The position numbers and the translations under genes were made by a program. Under the pieces are notes generated by a model. It was not told the DNA's origin, did not search any database, and saw nothing but the letters and a program-made list of their open reading frames with translations. A DNA stretch of 64,000 nucleotides. Origin: Bacteroidetes bacterium 43-16. Lineage in GTDB: Bacteria > Bacteroidota > Bacteroidia > Chitinophagales > Chitinophagaceae. The stretch spans positions 84,399 through 148,398 of the forward strand of contig MKTB01000008.1 of NCBI GenBank assembly GCA_001897525.1, read 5' to 3'. Positions 46,206 through 55,022 of this stretch are shown one piece after another (within the stretch, counting starts at the first letter, position 1; each line of letters starts with the position of its first letter).

Positions 46206-48098
46206 ATGACGGGGAAATTTAATTCATACTCTAAAGAAGCGATCAAAGCGCGGATGTTGCAGAACGCAACCAAAATATGGGGATTAAAGAGCATCCACTC
46301 TTTAGACCCTTTTGTCGTTTTGCTGATAGATGCCTTTAGCTCAGAACTATTCAAGGTAAGCAATGAAGTACAGTCTGTCAACTCTAGGATACTGGAGAAG
46401 CTGGCAAAAATGCTTACCCCTTCCATGTACACCTATCCCAAGCCGGCCCATGCCATTGCCTTTGGTGTACCCGAAGTAGCCACCGAATTATTGCCCGGTC
46501 ACAGCGAGTTCTTTGTCAAAAAACAATTCGCTTCCACCACCAAAGCAGTATCAGACGTACACCTTGAGATACCTTTTACCCCGGTCGATAATATAGCACT
46601 GAACAAATTACAGGTAACTATACTGCTCGCCGGGCAGACCTGCTATGCCATGGATGAGCATCAGAACAAAATCCCTGTAGCCCGCCTGCCCGAATATGTA
46701 TTGCCGCACAACAAACTGGTATTGGGTATCGATGTCTCCAAATACGATGCAGAGCACTTACCCGATAGCCTCAACCTGTACTGTGCCAATCCTACCTTCG
46801 AGCACCTGGATTTTGTCTACAAACTCTTGCCCTATGTAAGTGTCAGCAGCAACAACCATAACCTTTCCGTGGCTCCCGGCATCCAGTACACACCGGCAGA
46901 AGCCAGGCCCGGCTTCGACGGCATCTTTGAAGACTTTGCAATCAGGACCCGGATAGAAGACAACATCAAAAATATTTACAAACATAAATTCATTGAGCTA
47001 AAAGGATTCCGGAATGAAATGATCACAGATCGCCTGCCCGAGATCCTCAGCTTCATGGCAGAAAGAAGAGAACTCACCGGCTTCACAGAAGGCAAAAAAT
47101 TCATCTGGCTGGAATTCACTTTTCCGGCACAGTTCACCAGCGAGATCATCGAAAGCTTCTCTATGGTGCTCAACGCATTTCCGGTCTACAACAAAGCCTG
47201 GAAAAGCAACCAATGCACGCTGGATGTGATGGGCAACAATATCCCGCTCTTTACGGGCCATGGAGAGCATTACCTTTTCGTAGAAGACGTGATCGACAGC
47301 TTTGGCCGGTACTACTCAGAAATACCCTTTACCCGCTCAGAAGCCCTGGAAAAAGGCTACTATACCGTGCGGTCGGGCGGGATGGAACGGTTCAGTGAAA
47401 GAAATGCCGTTGACCTGATCGCCCATGTGCTGGAACTGACCCGGGATGAAGTATCTGCATTTGGCGTATTAGAACGCGACAAGGTCGTGGAAGCTCTAAA
47501 GAACATGACCCTCCAGATGAAAGCCCTGGAGCAGAAAGTAAAAACCTCCAGCAAGCTGGTGGCGGAAAATATCAACTACATCATTGCAGACCCGATAGGG
47601 GAGATGGAGCATATCAAAGCAACCTATTGGGTGACCCATGCCACATTGGCCAATAACATCAGGGCCAATACCAAACTCGTGCAGCAAAAGATCAATTACT
47701 CCAACATTAACAAAAGCATTGTCCTGCTCACCGAGACATTGGGTGGGGGAGAAGAGCAGAAAGGTACCGATGCCATCCAGGCCTACAAGTATGCGCTCAC
47801 CACCAGAGACAAGATCGTATCCATGGAAGACATCCGGAACTATTGCCGCCTGGTACTTAAAGGAGAGATCAAAACCATAGACGTGAAACGTGGCACGATC
47901 ATAAGTACCAAACCCAAAGAAGGATTTATACGCAGTGTGGAAATCACCATCGTGCCGAGAGCATACCGCCAGTTTGGCAAACAATACTGGGAAAATATGG
48001 CCACCACACTCAAAAGACAGATAGAAATGAGAGCGATCGACGGTGTAGAATACCTGGTCGCTATTTATGACAAAGATGAACAGGAATTCAGAACTTAA
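46206..48098 (+). CDS. tssF: T6SS baseplate protein TssF
   Basis: This 630-residue TssF/VasA baseplate wedge protein contains the N-terminal motif SLDPFVVLLIDAFSSE and MLTPSMYTYPKPAHAIA, typical of the family's start. A central beta-rich domain and the C-terminal part (KEGFIRSVEITIVPRAY) are intact. It works with TssG, TssE and TssK. The tssG gene follows after 3 bp. Confidence 0.9.
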   Translation: MTGKFNSYSKEAIKARMLQNATKIWGLKSIHSLDPFVVLLIDAFSSELFKVSNEVQSVNSRILEKLAKMLTPSMYTYPKPAHAIAFGVPEVATELLPGHSEFFVKKQFASTTKAVSDVHLEIPFTPVDNIALNKLQVTILLAGQTCYAMDEHQNKIPVARLPEYVLPHNKLVLGIDVSKYDAEHLPDSLNLYCANPTFEHLDFVYKLLPYVSVSSNNHNLSVAPGIQYTPAEARPGFDGIFEDFAIRTRIEDNIKNIYKHKFIELKGFRNEMITDRLPEILSFMAERRELTGFTEGKKFIWLEFTFPAQFTSEIIESFSMVLNAFPVYNKAWKSNQCTLDVMGNNIPLFTGHGEHYLFVEDVIDSFGRYYSEIPFTRSEALEKGYYTVRSGGMERFSERNAVDLIAHVLELTRDEVSAFGVLERDKVVEALKNMTLQMKALEQKVKTSSKLVAENINYIIADPIGEMEHIKATYWVTHATLANNIRANTKLVQQKINYSNINKSIVLLTETLGGGEEQKGTDAIQAYKYALTTRDKIVSMEDIRNYCRLVLKGEIKTIDVKRGTIISTKPKEGFIRSVEITIVPRAYRQFGKQYWENMATTLKRQIEMRAIDGVEYLVAIYDKDEQEFRT

Positions 48099-48101
48099 AC
48101 T

Positions 48102-49049
48102 ATGACCCTGACAGCAACACATATAGACTCGAAAGTTTTATACAACAACCTCTATACCGATTACAAGGCAGAGGTCGTTGCCTTAAACCTGTTGAAATAC
48201 CGGAAAGACATCGATCACCTCTTTTTTAAAAGACTGGGTAGTAACAACCGCTCCTTTAATAAAGACGTGAAAGCCGTGTCCAGCGAATACCATGACTTCG
48301 GGGAGCACATTGTCACCGTAGAAACCTATCGTGAAGGCATCTATGATTACCTGCCCGAAGGGGTCTTCCATCCGCCATCTATTGGCAGTACCCGTACCAA
48401 TATAGATGATGTGGTGCAGGAGATCAGGAAACAGAAGAAGCAGGAAATGAGCGCGCGCAGGTTTTTTCAGCCCTTTGAGCTAGAAGCCTGCTATACCGAG
48501 CTGAATGCCCTGCTGGTAGAAGCAGACTTTGACCTGTCCGGCGAGAGCAATGCCATACTCTATGTACTGGATGACCTCTGGCCCATACTGAAATCCTTGG
48601 ACCAGGAAACCGCAAGGGTCTTCGCCTATTTGCTGCCCTTCTTTCATGCCATAAGAGGCAGTAAGTCCTGGTTTGAACGCTGCGTGTCCGCATTCCTGAG
48701 GCTCCCGGTGAACATCAGTTTTGTGGCCAATGTAGTCGCACAGGAAGACCAGAGCTCACAAGACCTGGTCTTATCCCAATTCAGGCTGGGCGTATCTACC
48801 TTGCTCAGTGGCGAGCATATGGACGGGGAGCGTAACTGGCTGGTGACCTATGGTCCGGTGCCCTATGAACGCCTTCCGGAATTTATGCCCACAAGCATTT
48901 TGAGAGGCCTGTTGCAAAAACTGTATGAATACTGTATGCCCGCATCAGTGATCGTGGAAGAAGCCTTTATTACAGAATCCGAGCCAGAGGCCTTCTTATT
49001 GTCCGGGCTGCAGGAGCATTCAAGACTGGGCTTTTCTACGTATATTTAA
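48102..49049 (+). CDS. tssG: T6SS baseplate protein TssG
   Basis: This 315-residue protein is assigned as TssG from its position directly after TssF and from its layout. It has a helical N-terminus (YNNLYTDYKAEVVALNLLK) and a region of membrane-free mixed structure ending in LSGLQEHSRLGFSTYI. Sequence similarity to proteobacterial TssG is weak by eye, as expected for the subtype-iii branch. Confidence 0.78.
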   Translation: MTLTATHIDSKVLYNNLYTDYKAEVVALNLLKYRKDIDHLFFKRLGSNNRSFNKDVKAVSSEYHDFGEHIVTVETYREGIYDYLPEGVFHPPSIGSTRTNIDDVVQEIRKQKKQEMSARRFFQPFELEACYTELNALLVEADFDLSGESNAILYVLDDLWPILKSLDQETARVFAYLLPFFHAIRGSKSWFERCVSAFLRLPVNISFVANVVAQEDQSSQDLVLSQFRLGVSTLLSGEHMDGERNWLVTYGPVPYERLPEFMPTSILRGLLQKLYEYCMPASVIVEEAFITESEPEAFLLSGLQEHSRLGFSTYI

Positions 49050-49096
49050 TGAGTCAATAAAACGAAAAAACTAATCTGGAAATTAATACTTAGCAA

Positions 49097-50017
49097 ATGG
49101 AAATAGCTGTTGTTCAAAGCTTCTTTTTAAGATACCTGCTGATGCCCCTCCTGGTCATCATTATGGCAGTTATTTTGGTGCAAATGAAAAAGCGCGTGCC
49201 CAAGATAAAGACCAAGAAAATCATTGTCTACCTGCTTGTCGCTTCCCTCTTGTTAGCCCTGCCGGGATTCCTGGGATTTACCGGCAACCTTTTCAATCCC
49301 TACTGGTACCTGCTGGCCATGATCTACTACGGATTACTGGGTACCTTACATGTTAATTTATTAAAAAGTATTTTTAAAGATGTTGAAAAATCCTTAACTT
49401 TCATTATCGTTTTTGAAACGGTACTTACAGTAGCAAGTATGCTGCTCGGCACGTACCTGTTTGTATATATTTACGATTGGATGAGCGCTTATGAAGGCTA
49501 TGCATTAATGTCATCAACAAGTATCATAATTTTCATTGTACCACTTGTTTTTTATTATTGCTACCTCCAGTTTATGAATATTCCCTTTGATATTTATAAA
49601 ACCTGGCAAATGGACCCCTATAAGCAACCCGTCAATTTTGACGGTGTGGACTTTGACCGCCTGATGGTACTTAATATTGAACTTACGAAGAATATTGAAG
49701 ATGGAAACAGGTTCAGGATAAAAGCCAAGACCATTCCTGAAGGAGTGGCTTTCGGAGATTGGTTTTACCGCGTAATAGATGACTATAACCATAAAAATCC
49801 GAATGCGACCATAAAAATGCTCAATGAACATGAAGAATCCTATTCCTGGATATTCTATACCAAGAAATCAGTTTTTCATTTCAGGCGCTACATAGATTTC
49901 GAACAGGATATTATGCGTAACAAAATTATTGAAAACGATATCGTGATTTGTAAAAGGGTGATACAGCATGAAGAAGAAGACGTGATTGCACCACGCCCGC
50001 TTTTGAGTAACGATTAA
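49097..50017 (+). CDS. tssN: T6SS membrane protein TssN
   Basis: This 306-residue polytopic inner-membrane protein has about five helices in its first 165 residues (for example FFLRYLLMPLLVIIMAVILV and STSIIIFIVPLVFYYCYL). A soluble C-terminal domain follows (about 165-306, VNFDGVDFDRLMVLNIEL). TssN is specific to the Bacteroidota T6SS and anchors the apparatus in the inner membrane. It lies between tssG and tssK. Confidence 0.85.
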   Translation: MEIAVVQSFFLRYLLMPLLVIIMAVILVQMKKRVPKIKTKKIIVYLLVASLLLALPGFLGFTGNLFNPYWYLLAMIYYGLLGTLHVNLLKSIFKDVEKSLTFIIVFETVLTVASMLLGTYLFVYIYDWMSAYEGYALMSSTSIIIFIVPLVFYYCYLQFMNIPFDIYKTWQMDPYKQPVNFDGVDFDRLMVLNIELTKNIEDGNRFRIKAKTIPEGVAFGDWFYRVIDDYNHKNPNATIKMLNEHEESYSWIFYTKKSVFHFRRYIDFEQDIMRNKIIENDIVICKRVIQHEEEDVIAPRPLLSND

Positions 50018-50034
50018 AGATAAATCACAAACTT

Positions 50035-51177
50035 ATGATACAACCGGTAAAACATCTGGCTATAAATTGGGTCGACGGGATGAAGATCTCACAATCACAT
50101 TTCGAATCCCAGGAAAACTATTTCATTGATTGCATCAGAGATGCAAGTTCTATATCCATCAACAACTTTAACTATGGCCTGCTGCCGAGGAGCAATCCTT
50201 CTGAGCGCGCCGTATTTGAAGTATTCCTGACCGCTACTAATGATGTGCAGATAGAGATCAGGAACTGCAGTGCCATCACAGCTGCAGGCTACCGCGTGGA
50301 AATTGTTCACTACACGGCAAACGTAAAATCCCTGTCCACTACATTAGACACAGGGCTTAGCAATGCAGACGGCGACTACTACATCGTAGTGACCGTAAAT
50401 CCTTTTGAGAAAATCCCGGTAGGCGATATTGATCCCGAAGAAATTCCACCGAGAAGACCCCATACAGAACCTAAAGTATTTGTAGAATTAGTACCCCTGA
50501 GTGCCATCGGCCAGAATGCGGCCGGGGCCAACTATATTATTATGGGTAAAGTTTCCATCAAGCACAATATGGTGCAGGCAGATGAATCCTTTATCCCCGC
50601 CTGTGCCAGCGTGCAGAGCCACCAGAAATTGCTGGCCTACTACAATGCATTTGCAAAAACAATGGGCAATATCCAGCAATATGCCTTCCGGATCTTACAG
50701 AAAACAGCCAATGCCAACCAGAACTCCAGCCTGGCCAAAAATGTGAAAACCCTTTGCCAGACCCTACTGGACCATTTTGCTAACATCTATTTTCATTTCA
50801 GGAACGTTATACCCTTTCAGCCGCCCGTGTACCTGATCGATGTATTTGCACAGCAGGCATTACACCTGTACAATACCACCCAGTCTATGGTCGCTGCCGA
50901 CCTGGAAGAGATGATGCACTATACTTTTGAATGGAGCGAGATCGCGCCCCATGCGCTCATCGGCCAGCTATCGGCTGTGGCAGAAATCAAATACAACCAC
51001 AATGATGCCAACGGGCACTTTGTAGAGATCGCCAATATGATGAACAGTATAGAACTCATCTTTAAGCGACTCAGTGAACTCGACTTCATTGGCCAGCGTA
51101 AAGAGAATATTATTGTCAATGAGCAGAACGTTACCCCCAACACACGTACCCAGAGAGGCTGGAGCGTATTGGATTAA
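50035..51177 (+). CDS. tssK: T6SS baseplate protein TssK
   Basis: This 380-residue baseplate adaptor links TssFG wedges to the membrane complex. The family's N-terminal signature is present (AINWVDGMKISQSHFESQEN). A beta-rich shoulder is followed by a helical bundle with a C-terminal head (about 300-380). Position and length are as expected. Confidence 0.88.
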   Translation: MIQPVKHLAINWVDGMKISQSHFESQENYFIDCIRDASSISINNFNYGLLPRSNPSERAVFEVFLTATNDVQIEIRNCSAITAAGYRVEIVHYTANVKSLSTTLDTGLSNADGDYYIVVTVNPFEKIPVGDIDPEEIPPRRPHTEPKVFVELVPLSAIGQNAAGANYIIMGKVSIKHNMVQADESFIPACASVQSHQKLLAYYNAFAKTMGNIQQYAFRILQKTANANQNSSLAKNVKTLCQTLLDHFANIYFHFRNVIPFQPPVYLIDVFAQQALHLYNTTQSMVAADLEEMMHYTFEWSEIAPHALIGQLSAVAEIKYNHNDANGHFVEIANMMNSIELIFKRLSELDFIGQRKENIIVNEQNVTPNTRTQRGWSVLD

Positions 51178-51341
51178 AACTTATAAAATGACACACAGGT
51201 ATGCGTTTTATTCAAAAAATAATACACTATATACAAAAGCTCTTTAAGATAAGTGAACCCCCGGAAAGTACAGCAGAAACATTAATACAGGAAAATAAAA
51301 ACAAACAAACTAATATTTTACAAAATCAAAAAAGTACAACT

Positions 51342-51803
51342 ATGGCAATGTTTAATTATGGTGTTGGTGGTAATGAAGTAAAAGTAGACGCCAACGAAGC
51401 AATCCAGGACATCCAGGAAAATAAAACGCTCATCGTGAGCAAACTGACAACTGAAGAACCGATGTCACCCGAAATTGTAGGCGGACTTAAAACCGTAGAA
51501 GATGTATTCCGTCACTTTCAGCCACAGATCGCCGTAGAGCATGAGACCGAAGACGGACAAACGGTTAACGAAGAATTCAAGTTCAGGAACCTGGGCGACT
51601 TCTCCCCCAAAACACTGACCCAGAACTCCGGCTACCTGAGCAACCTGAGCCTGGAAGAAGAGCAGTATAACAAAATTATACGCCAATTGCGCAACAACAA
51701 AGTATTGCGTAATATCCTGGCAGACGGAGGATCGAAAGCAGCTTTGATCCAGGCATTGAAAGAAGTGGCTGCAGAACTGGAAAGCAATGATGCGCCCCTT
51801 TAA
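51342..51803 (+). CDS. tssB: T6SS sheath small subunit TssB
   Basis: This 153-residue small sheath subunit pairs with TssC to form the contractile tube. It starts MAMFNYGVGGNEVKVDANEA, the usual start in this subtype. The frame remains open for 47 more codons upstream to an ATG at 51201 (a Lys- and Ile-rich stretch). That part is unlike TssB, so the internal ATG is chosen. If the upstream ATG were used, TssB would have an unusual N-terminal extension. The tssC gene follows after 27 bp. Confidence 0.88.
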   Translation: MAMFNYGVGGNEVKVDANEAIQDIQENKTLIVSKLTTEEPMSPEIVGGLKTVEDVFRHFQPQIAVEHETEDGQTVNEEFKFRNLGDFSPKTLTQNSGYLSNLSLEEEQYNKIIRQLRNNKVLRNILADGGSKAALIQALKEVAAELESNDAPL

Positions 51804-51830
51804 TTCATCTCAAACAAAAAACAGTAAACT

Positions 51831-53186
51831 ATGTCAAATACTCAGCAGTCCGCACAAAATCAAAATCAAGAGCAGCAACAGCAGTCGCCGCAGCAGGTAG
51901 GCCCTAATCCCTTAGCCAAAGTAGGCGGATTTAGCTTCATTGAATCTGTAGTAGACGGTGTGGCCAATATGAACCCCGACCGTAAAGCCAGGAAACAAAT
52001 TTTCCTGAACGATAGTGGTAAAAAAGAAGAAAGAGCCGACCTGGCCAAGAAAATAGAACTTTGGATCAAATTGCTGGAAACCGACCAGTCCTCAGACGAC
52101 ATGGTAGAGACCTGTAAAAACAAAGCACAGGCCGCTGCCAACAACTTAAAGAAAAACCTGAAAAATACACTGGACAAGACCAGGGAACTGGAAACCTCTT
52201 ACAGGACCGTGGCCCAATTCTATAAAAATACAGAACTGGATAAAGTAGATAATGTACAGGTGATGAACGCTTCCATGGAGCAGGTAACCGACCTGGACAA
52301 TCCTTTATTCATCGACCACGTAGGCGCAGAATTAAAGCAATATTACGATCGCCTCGACCTTAGAGATAACTACTCTTTACTGGCCATTCCCGGATACATG
52401 GGTTCCAATAAAGTGATCGAAAAATGGTCTAAGATCTGTAACGAAAACAAAGTGATGTTAGTAACCGATTTCGCTGACCTCGACAAGCCCGATGATGTGG
52501 TAGACCTGTTCAACTCTGCTAACCTTACCGGTGGTGATTTGCATAAAAGTAATGTCATCATGACCTGTAACTGGCTGGTAGGTCGCGGCAGGGCAGAGGA
52601 AGTAGGCGAAGAAGAAAACGTTTACGTGCCACCATCCACATCCCTTGCCGGTAAGATCCATAAAACCCTGATGTCACAGGTGGCGGCAGGTAAAAAACAT
52701 GGTAGCATCAATGAAGTAGATGCCGTTAAATTTGAACTCAAAAAGAGTGAGATCTCTCAGCTGGAAAAAATGGGCTTAGTGCCTATGGTGAACGAATACG
52801 GCAAGATCATGGCCTTCTCTGCCAAAACCCTCTTCACCGGTGATAACATTGGCCTGCAGACCTATTCTGTAGTACGTGTATTCGATTACGTGACCAAAGT
52901 ATTACTCGATTTCCTCAACAGGAGAGCCTTCGAAAACTGGACTTCCAAAAGCGAAGATGACCTGAGGAAACAGATCGTGAAATTCCTGGACGGCATCAAA
53001 GGCCCTGAGAAACTGATCGAGAAATTTAAGATCGTTCGGTTTGAGCAGGATAAAGTGCAAAAAGACAGAGTATGGCTCGACATCAGGCTCACCCCTTACT
53101 TCCCGGCAAAAAGCTTTGTGATTAAGCTGGACGGCCATAAAGGAGATGATGGTAACGACTGGGCTGCAGAATACGAGCAGGAATAA
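51831..53186 (+). CDS. tssC: T6SS sheath large subunit TssC
   Basis: This 451-residue large sheath subunit has a Gln-rich start, a central core and a C-terminal handle recognised by TssH. Regions such as LLAIPGYMGSNKVIEKW, VMLVTDFADLDKP and TGDNIGLQTYSVVRVFDY are typical of the subtype-iii TssC. It closes the structural block of the operon. A complex RNA structure lies in the 171 bp that follow. Confidence 0.92.
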   Translation: MSNTQQSAQNQNQEQQQQSPQQVGPNPLAKVGGFSFIESVVDGVANMNPDRKARKQIFLNDSGKKEERADLAKKIELWIKLLETDQSSDDMVETCKNKAQAAANNLKKNLKNTLDKTRELETSYRTVAQFYKNTELDKVDNVQVMNASMEQVTDLDNPLFIDHVGAELKQYYDRLDLRDNYSLLAIPGYMGSNKVIEKWSKICNENKVMLVTDFADLDKPDDVVDLFNSANLTGGDLHKSNVIMTCNWLVGRGRAEEVGEEENVYVPPSTSLAGKIHKTLMSQVAAGKKHGSINEVDAVKFELKKSEISQLEKMGLVPMVNEYGKIMAFSAKTLFTGDNIGLQTYSVVRVFDYVTKVLLDFLNRRAFENWTSKSEDDLRKQIVKFLDGIKGPEKLIEKFKIVRFEQDKVQKDRVWLDIRLTPYFPAKSFVIKLDGHKGDDGNDWAAEYEQE

Positions 53187-53243
53187 ATTACAGGACAACT
53201 GTTCTGTTCCCGCTTCAATGCTCAGGAATAAATAAGATAAAAG

Positions 53244-53337
53244 CGTCATTTTGAATAAGCTCAATAGCAACAGGTATAGTTTGCTATTTTGCCCGATTGA
53301 AATTTTCAATAAGGCAGCTGTTCAAAATGACGTTTTT
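53244..53337 (+). ncRNA. Structured element/terminator after tssC
   Basis: A 12-bp outer stem (53244-53255 with 53321-53332), followed by a T run, encloses two smaller hairpins: AATAGCAA (53263-53270) with TTGCTATT (53281-53288), and ATTGAA (53296-53301) with TTCAAT (53305-53310). This gives a three-way junction. It can end tssC transcription. Its arms resemble part of the repeat at 13983-14106. A small RNA or attenuator role is possible but not shown. Confidence 0.5.
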
Positions 53338-53357
53338 AATGAACCAGTTGGCAAAAA

Positions 53358-53864
53358 ATGGACCTTTTAAAATATGTTGATCACAGGATGATGTGTAGAA
53401 TACCCGGTAAAGCGCAGCAAGGGCTGCTCTTGTTTATAACATTTATTTTTTGTGTACTGCTGCAGGCCTGCGGCGATGAGGAAGACGTACTCCGGCCCAA
53501 AGTGAACAAATACGACTTGTTCAAAGACCAGCAGCATACTGCTACAGATGGCAAAGCATTACTTTCAGAATCGGCTGCCACCGCACAGAGCACACTTGTC
53601 GTGCAGGTAGACCAGTTGGTTTTGGTAGACAGTAGCTTCAGCAGGGGAGGCCACCAGTATCTTTACCATGCAGGGGCCGTGAAAACGATCATTAAAACAG
53701 CCGGCAATGACTCTTTGACGGGTACTTTACTGTTTATTTCCCCTACTAAATTTGGTGCTCCCGCTGGCTTGAAAACCTTATTCCTGGATACCCTGGCTGC
53801 CTCCAGTCCGCTGAGGCAGGGAGGGGTAAGATACAAATGGCTGCGCAATGCGCCATTGAGGTAA
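53358..53864 (+). CDS. T6SS-linked lipoprotein (TssQ candidate)
   Basis: This 168-residue lipoprotein has a signal segment ending in LLQAC (Cys near residue 38) and a charged, beta-rich periplasmic or outer-membrane-linked part. The true start may be Met11 or Met12, which would give a standard signal length. Subtype-iii systems encode a lipoprotein, TssQ, in the membrane complex. No other lipoprotein of that size occurs here, so this is the best candidate, but the sequence itself does not prove it. It lies between tssC and hcp. Confidence 0.6.
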   Translation: MDLLKYVDHRMMCRIPGKAQQGLLLFITFIFCVLLQACGDEEDVLRPKVNKYDLFKDQQHTATDGKALLSESAATAQSTLVVQVDQLVLVDSSFSRGGHQYLYHAGAVKTIIKTAGNDSLTGTLLFISPTKFGAPAGLKTLFLDTLAASSPLRQGGVRYKWLRNAPLR

Positions 53865-53992
53865 AAAACACTGCCCAGGTTTTTAATTTTAATTCTTTTT
53901 TATTGATAAATATTATTGATATTCAATAGTTTGGGTATTATTTAAAATAATATAGTAGAATTACTACAAATTTGGAATTTTAGCTGCTTTTG

Positions 53993-54025
53993 TTTGGTTT
54001 CCCTCAGGCATAGCAGCTAACTTTG
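53993..54025 (+). promoter_or_regulatory. Predicted promoter of tssD (hcp)
   Basis: TTTG at 53993-53996 and TAACTTTG at 54018-54025 match the -33/-7 elements with a 21-bp spacer. The start codon is 56 bp downstream. This fits separate, strong expression of the tube protein. Confidence 0.6.
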
Positions 54026-54081
54026 TGAGTACCCTTAAAGGTGTAAAAGCCTTATTTTGTTTAACAGTCTAATAGAAAAAA

Positions 54082-54486
54082 ATGGCAGAGAATAACGCCA
54101 GAGCCATACTTAAATTTAATGGTGGTGAAGCAGTGAAAATTTTAAAATTGAACTACAGGGTAGGCAGGTCAGTAGACGTGTCCGGCCGCGTAGCTTCAGA
54201 TCCTTCAAATGCAATGATTAAAATTACAGTTGAAGCGACGGATAAAGCCGATATCCTGGAGAGCTTATTGAATGGTAAATACAAGCCCACAAAAGGAAGT
54301 ATCACCTTTAATAAATCCCATGAAGAAGGCACTTTGATCAACCTGGAATGGCAGAACGGCTATGTGATCGATCATGACCTGGAATTTGACGCGATAGACA
54401 GTAATTCAATGTATGTGACATTTGTGGTGAGTGCAGAGCAGATAGTCTATGGAGATGCAGAATACAACGGCTTCTGGCCGTCCTGA
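54082..54486 (+). CDS. tssD: T6SS tube protein TssD (Hcp)
   Basis: This 134-residue Hcp-like protein forms hexameric rings that stack into the secreted inner tube. Its beta-rich sequence begins MAENNARAILKFNG and contains KILKLNYRVGRSVDVSGR and GTLINLEWQNGYV, typical of the subtype-iii TssD. It has its own predicted promoter, as expected for a protein needed in large amounts. Confidence 0.9.
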   Translation: MAENNARAILKFNGGEAVKILKLNYRVGRSVDVSGRVASDPSNAMIKITVEATDKADILESLLNGKYKPTKGSITFNKSHEEGTLINLEWQNGYVIDHDLEFDAIDSNSMYVTFVVSAEQIVYGDAEYNGFWPS

Positions 54487-54646
54487 TAAGCTGTTTTTGA
54501 TAAAAATAAACACGCGGATAAGGTTGTAAGTAATTAACCTTTTAGCGACAGCCTGTATTAAAGACGGCTCATGATCAACTCCTGAGTTTTGTAAGACTAT
54601 AAAGTTTTCTAATAAGCACATTCATCACACTTAAAACAATAAGTGC

Positions 54647-54862
54647 ATGACAATGATAAGAACAACTTTCATAAATACCTTACAAGCGGAAGTCCGTGTA
54701 AGCCGCTCAGATAGCCATACAGCAGTCTGTAAGCCCGTATGTTTTGAAGAACAGGAAAATAAGTCTGATAATATTTATGCCGCATTGTACCAGTTGCAAT
54801 ATCCGGCTGTAAACAGTTTTATAAGTATGATACAAAGGGTCCTTACAAGGGCCGGAAATTGA
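54647..54862 (+). CDS. Small ORF between hcp and vgrG
   Basis: The product is a 71-residue protein with no signal, membrane segment or recognised family. It has a clean frame, three of four possible starts near the N-terminus, two Cys residues (CKPVC) and a helical C-terminus. A strong terminator follows the stop closely, which supports it being transcribed. Its role is unknown. It could be a small secretion-linked factor or noise. Confidence 0.4.
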   Translation: MTMIRTTFINTLQAEVRVSRSDSHTAVCKPVCFEEQENKSDNIYAALYQLQYPAVNSFISMIQRVLTRAGN

Positions 54863-54869
54863 TGTTTAG

Positions 54870-54908
54870 GGGAATGTGTTGTGCATACAATACATTCCCT
54901 GTTTTTTT
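54870..54908 (+). terminator. Terminator before vgrG
   Basis: GGGAATGT (54870-54877) pairs with ACATTCCC (54892-54899), with a further TTGT/ACAA pairing inside, followed by a run of T. Confidence 0.75.
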
Positions 54909-55022
54909 ATGCAATCAGCAACGCCGAGTGGATCAGGAGATGAGTAGGAATGCTAGTAGACAATGATGTTGCCGCTGTAAAAACTATAAGAAATAAAAAC
55001 TCATTGAGAAAAACTAAAGCTT

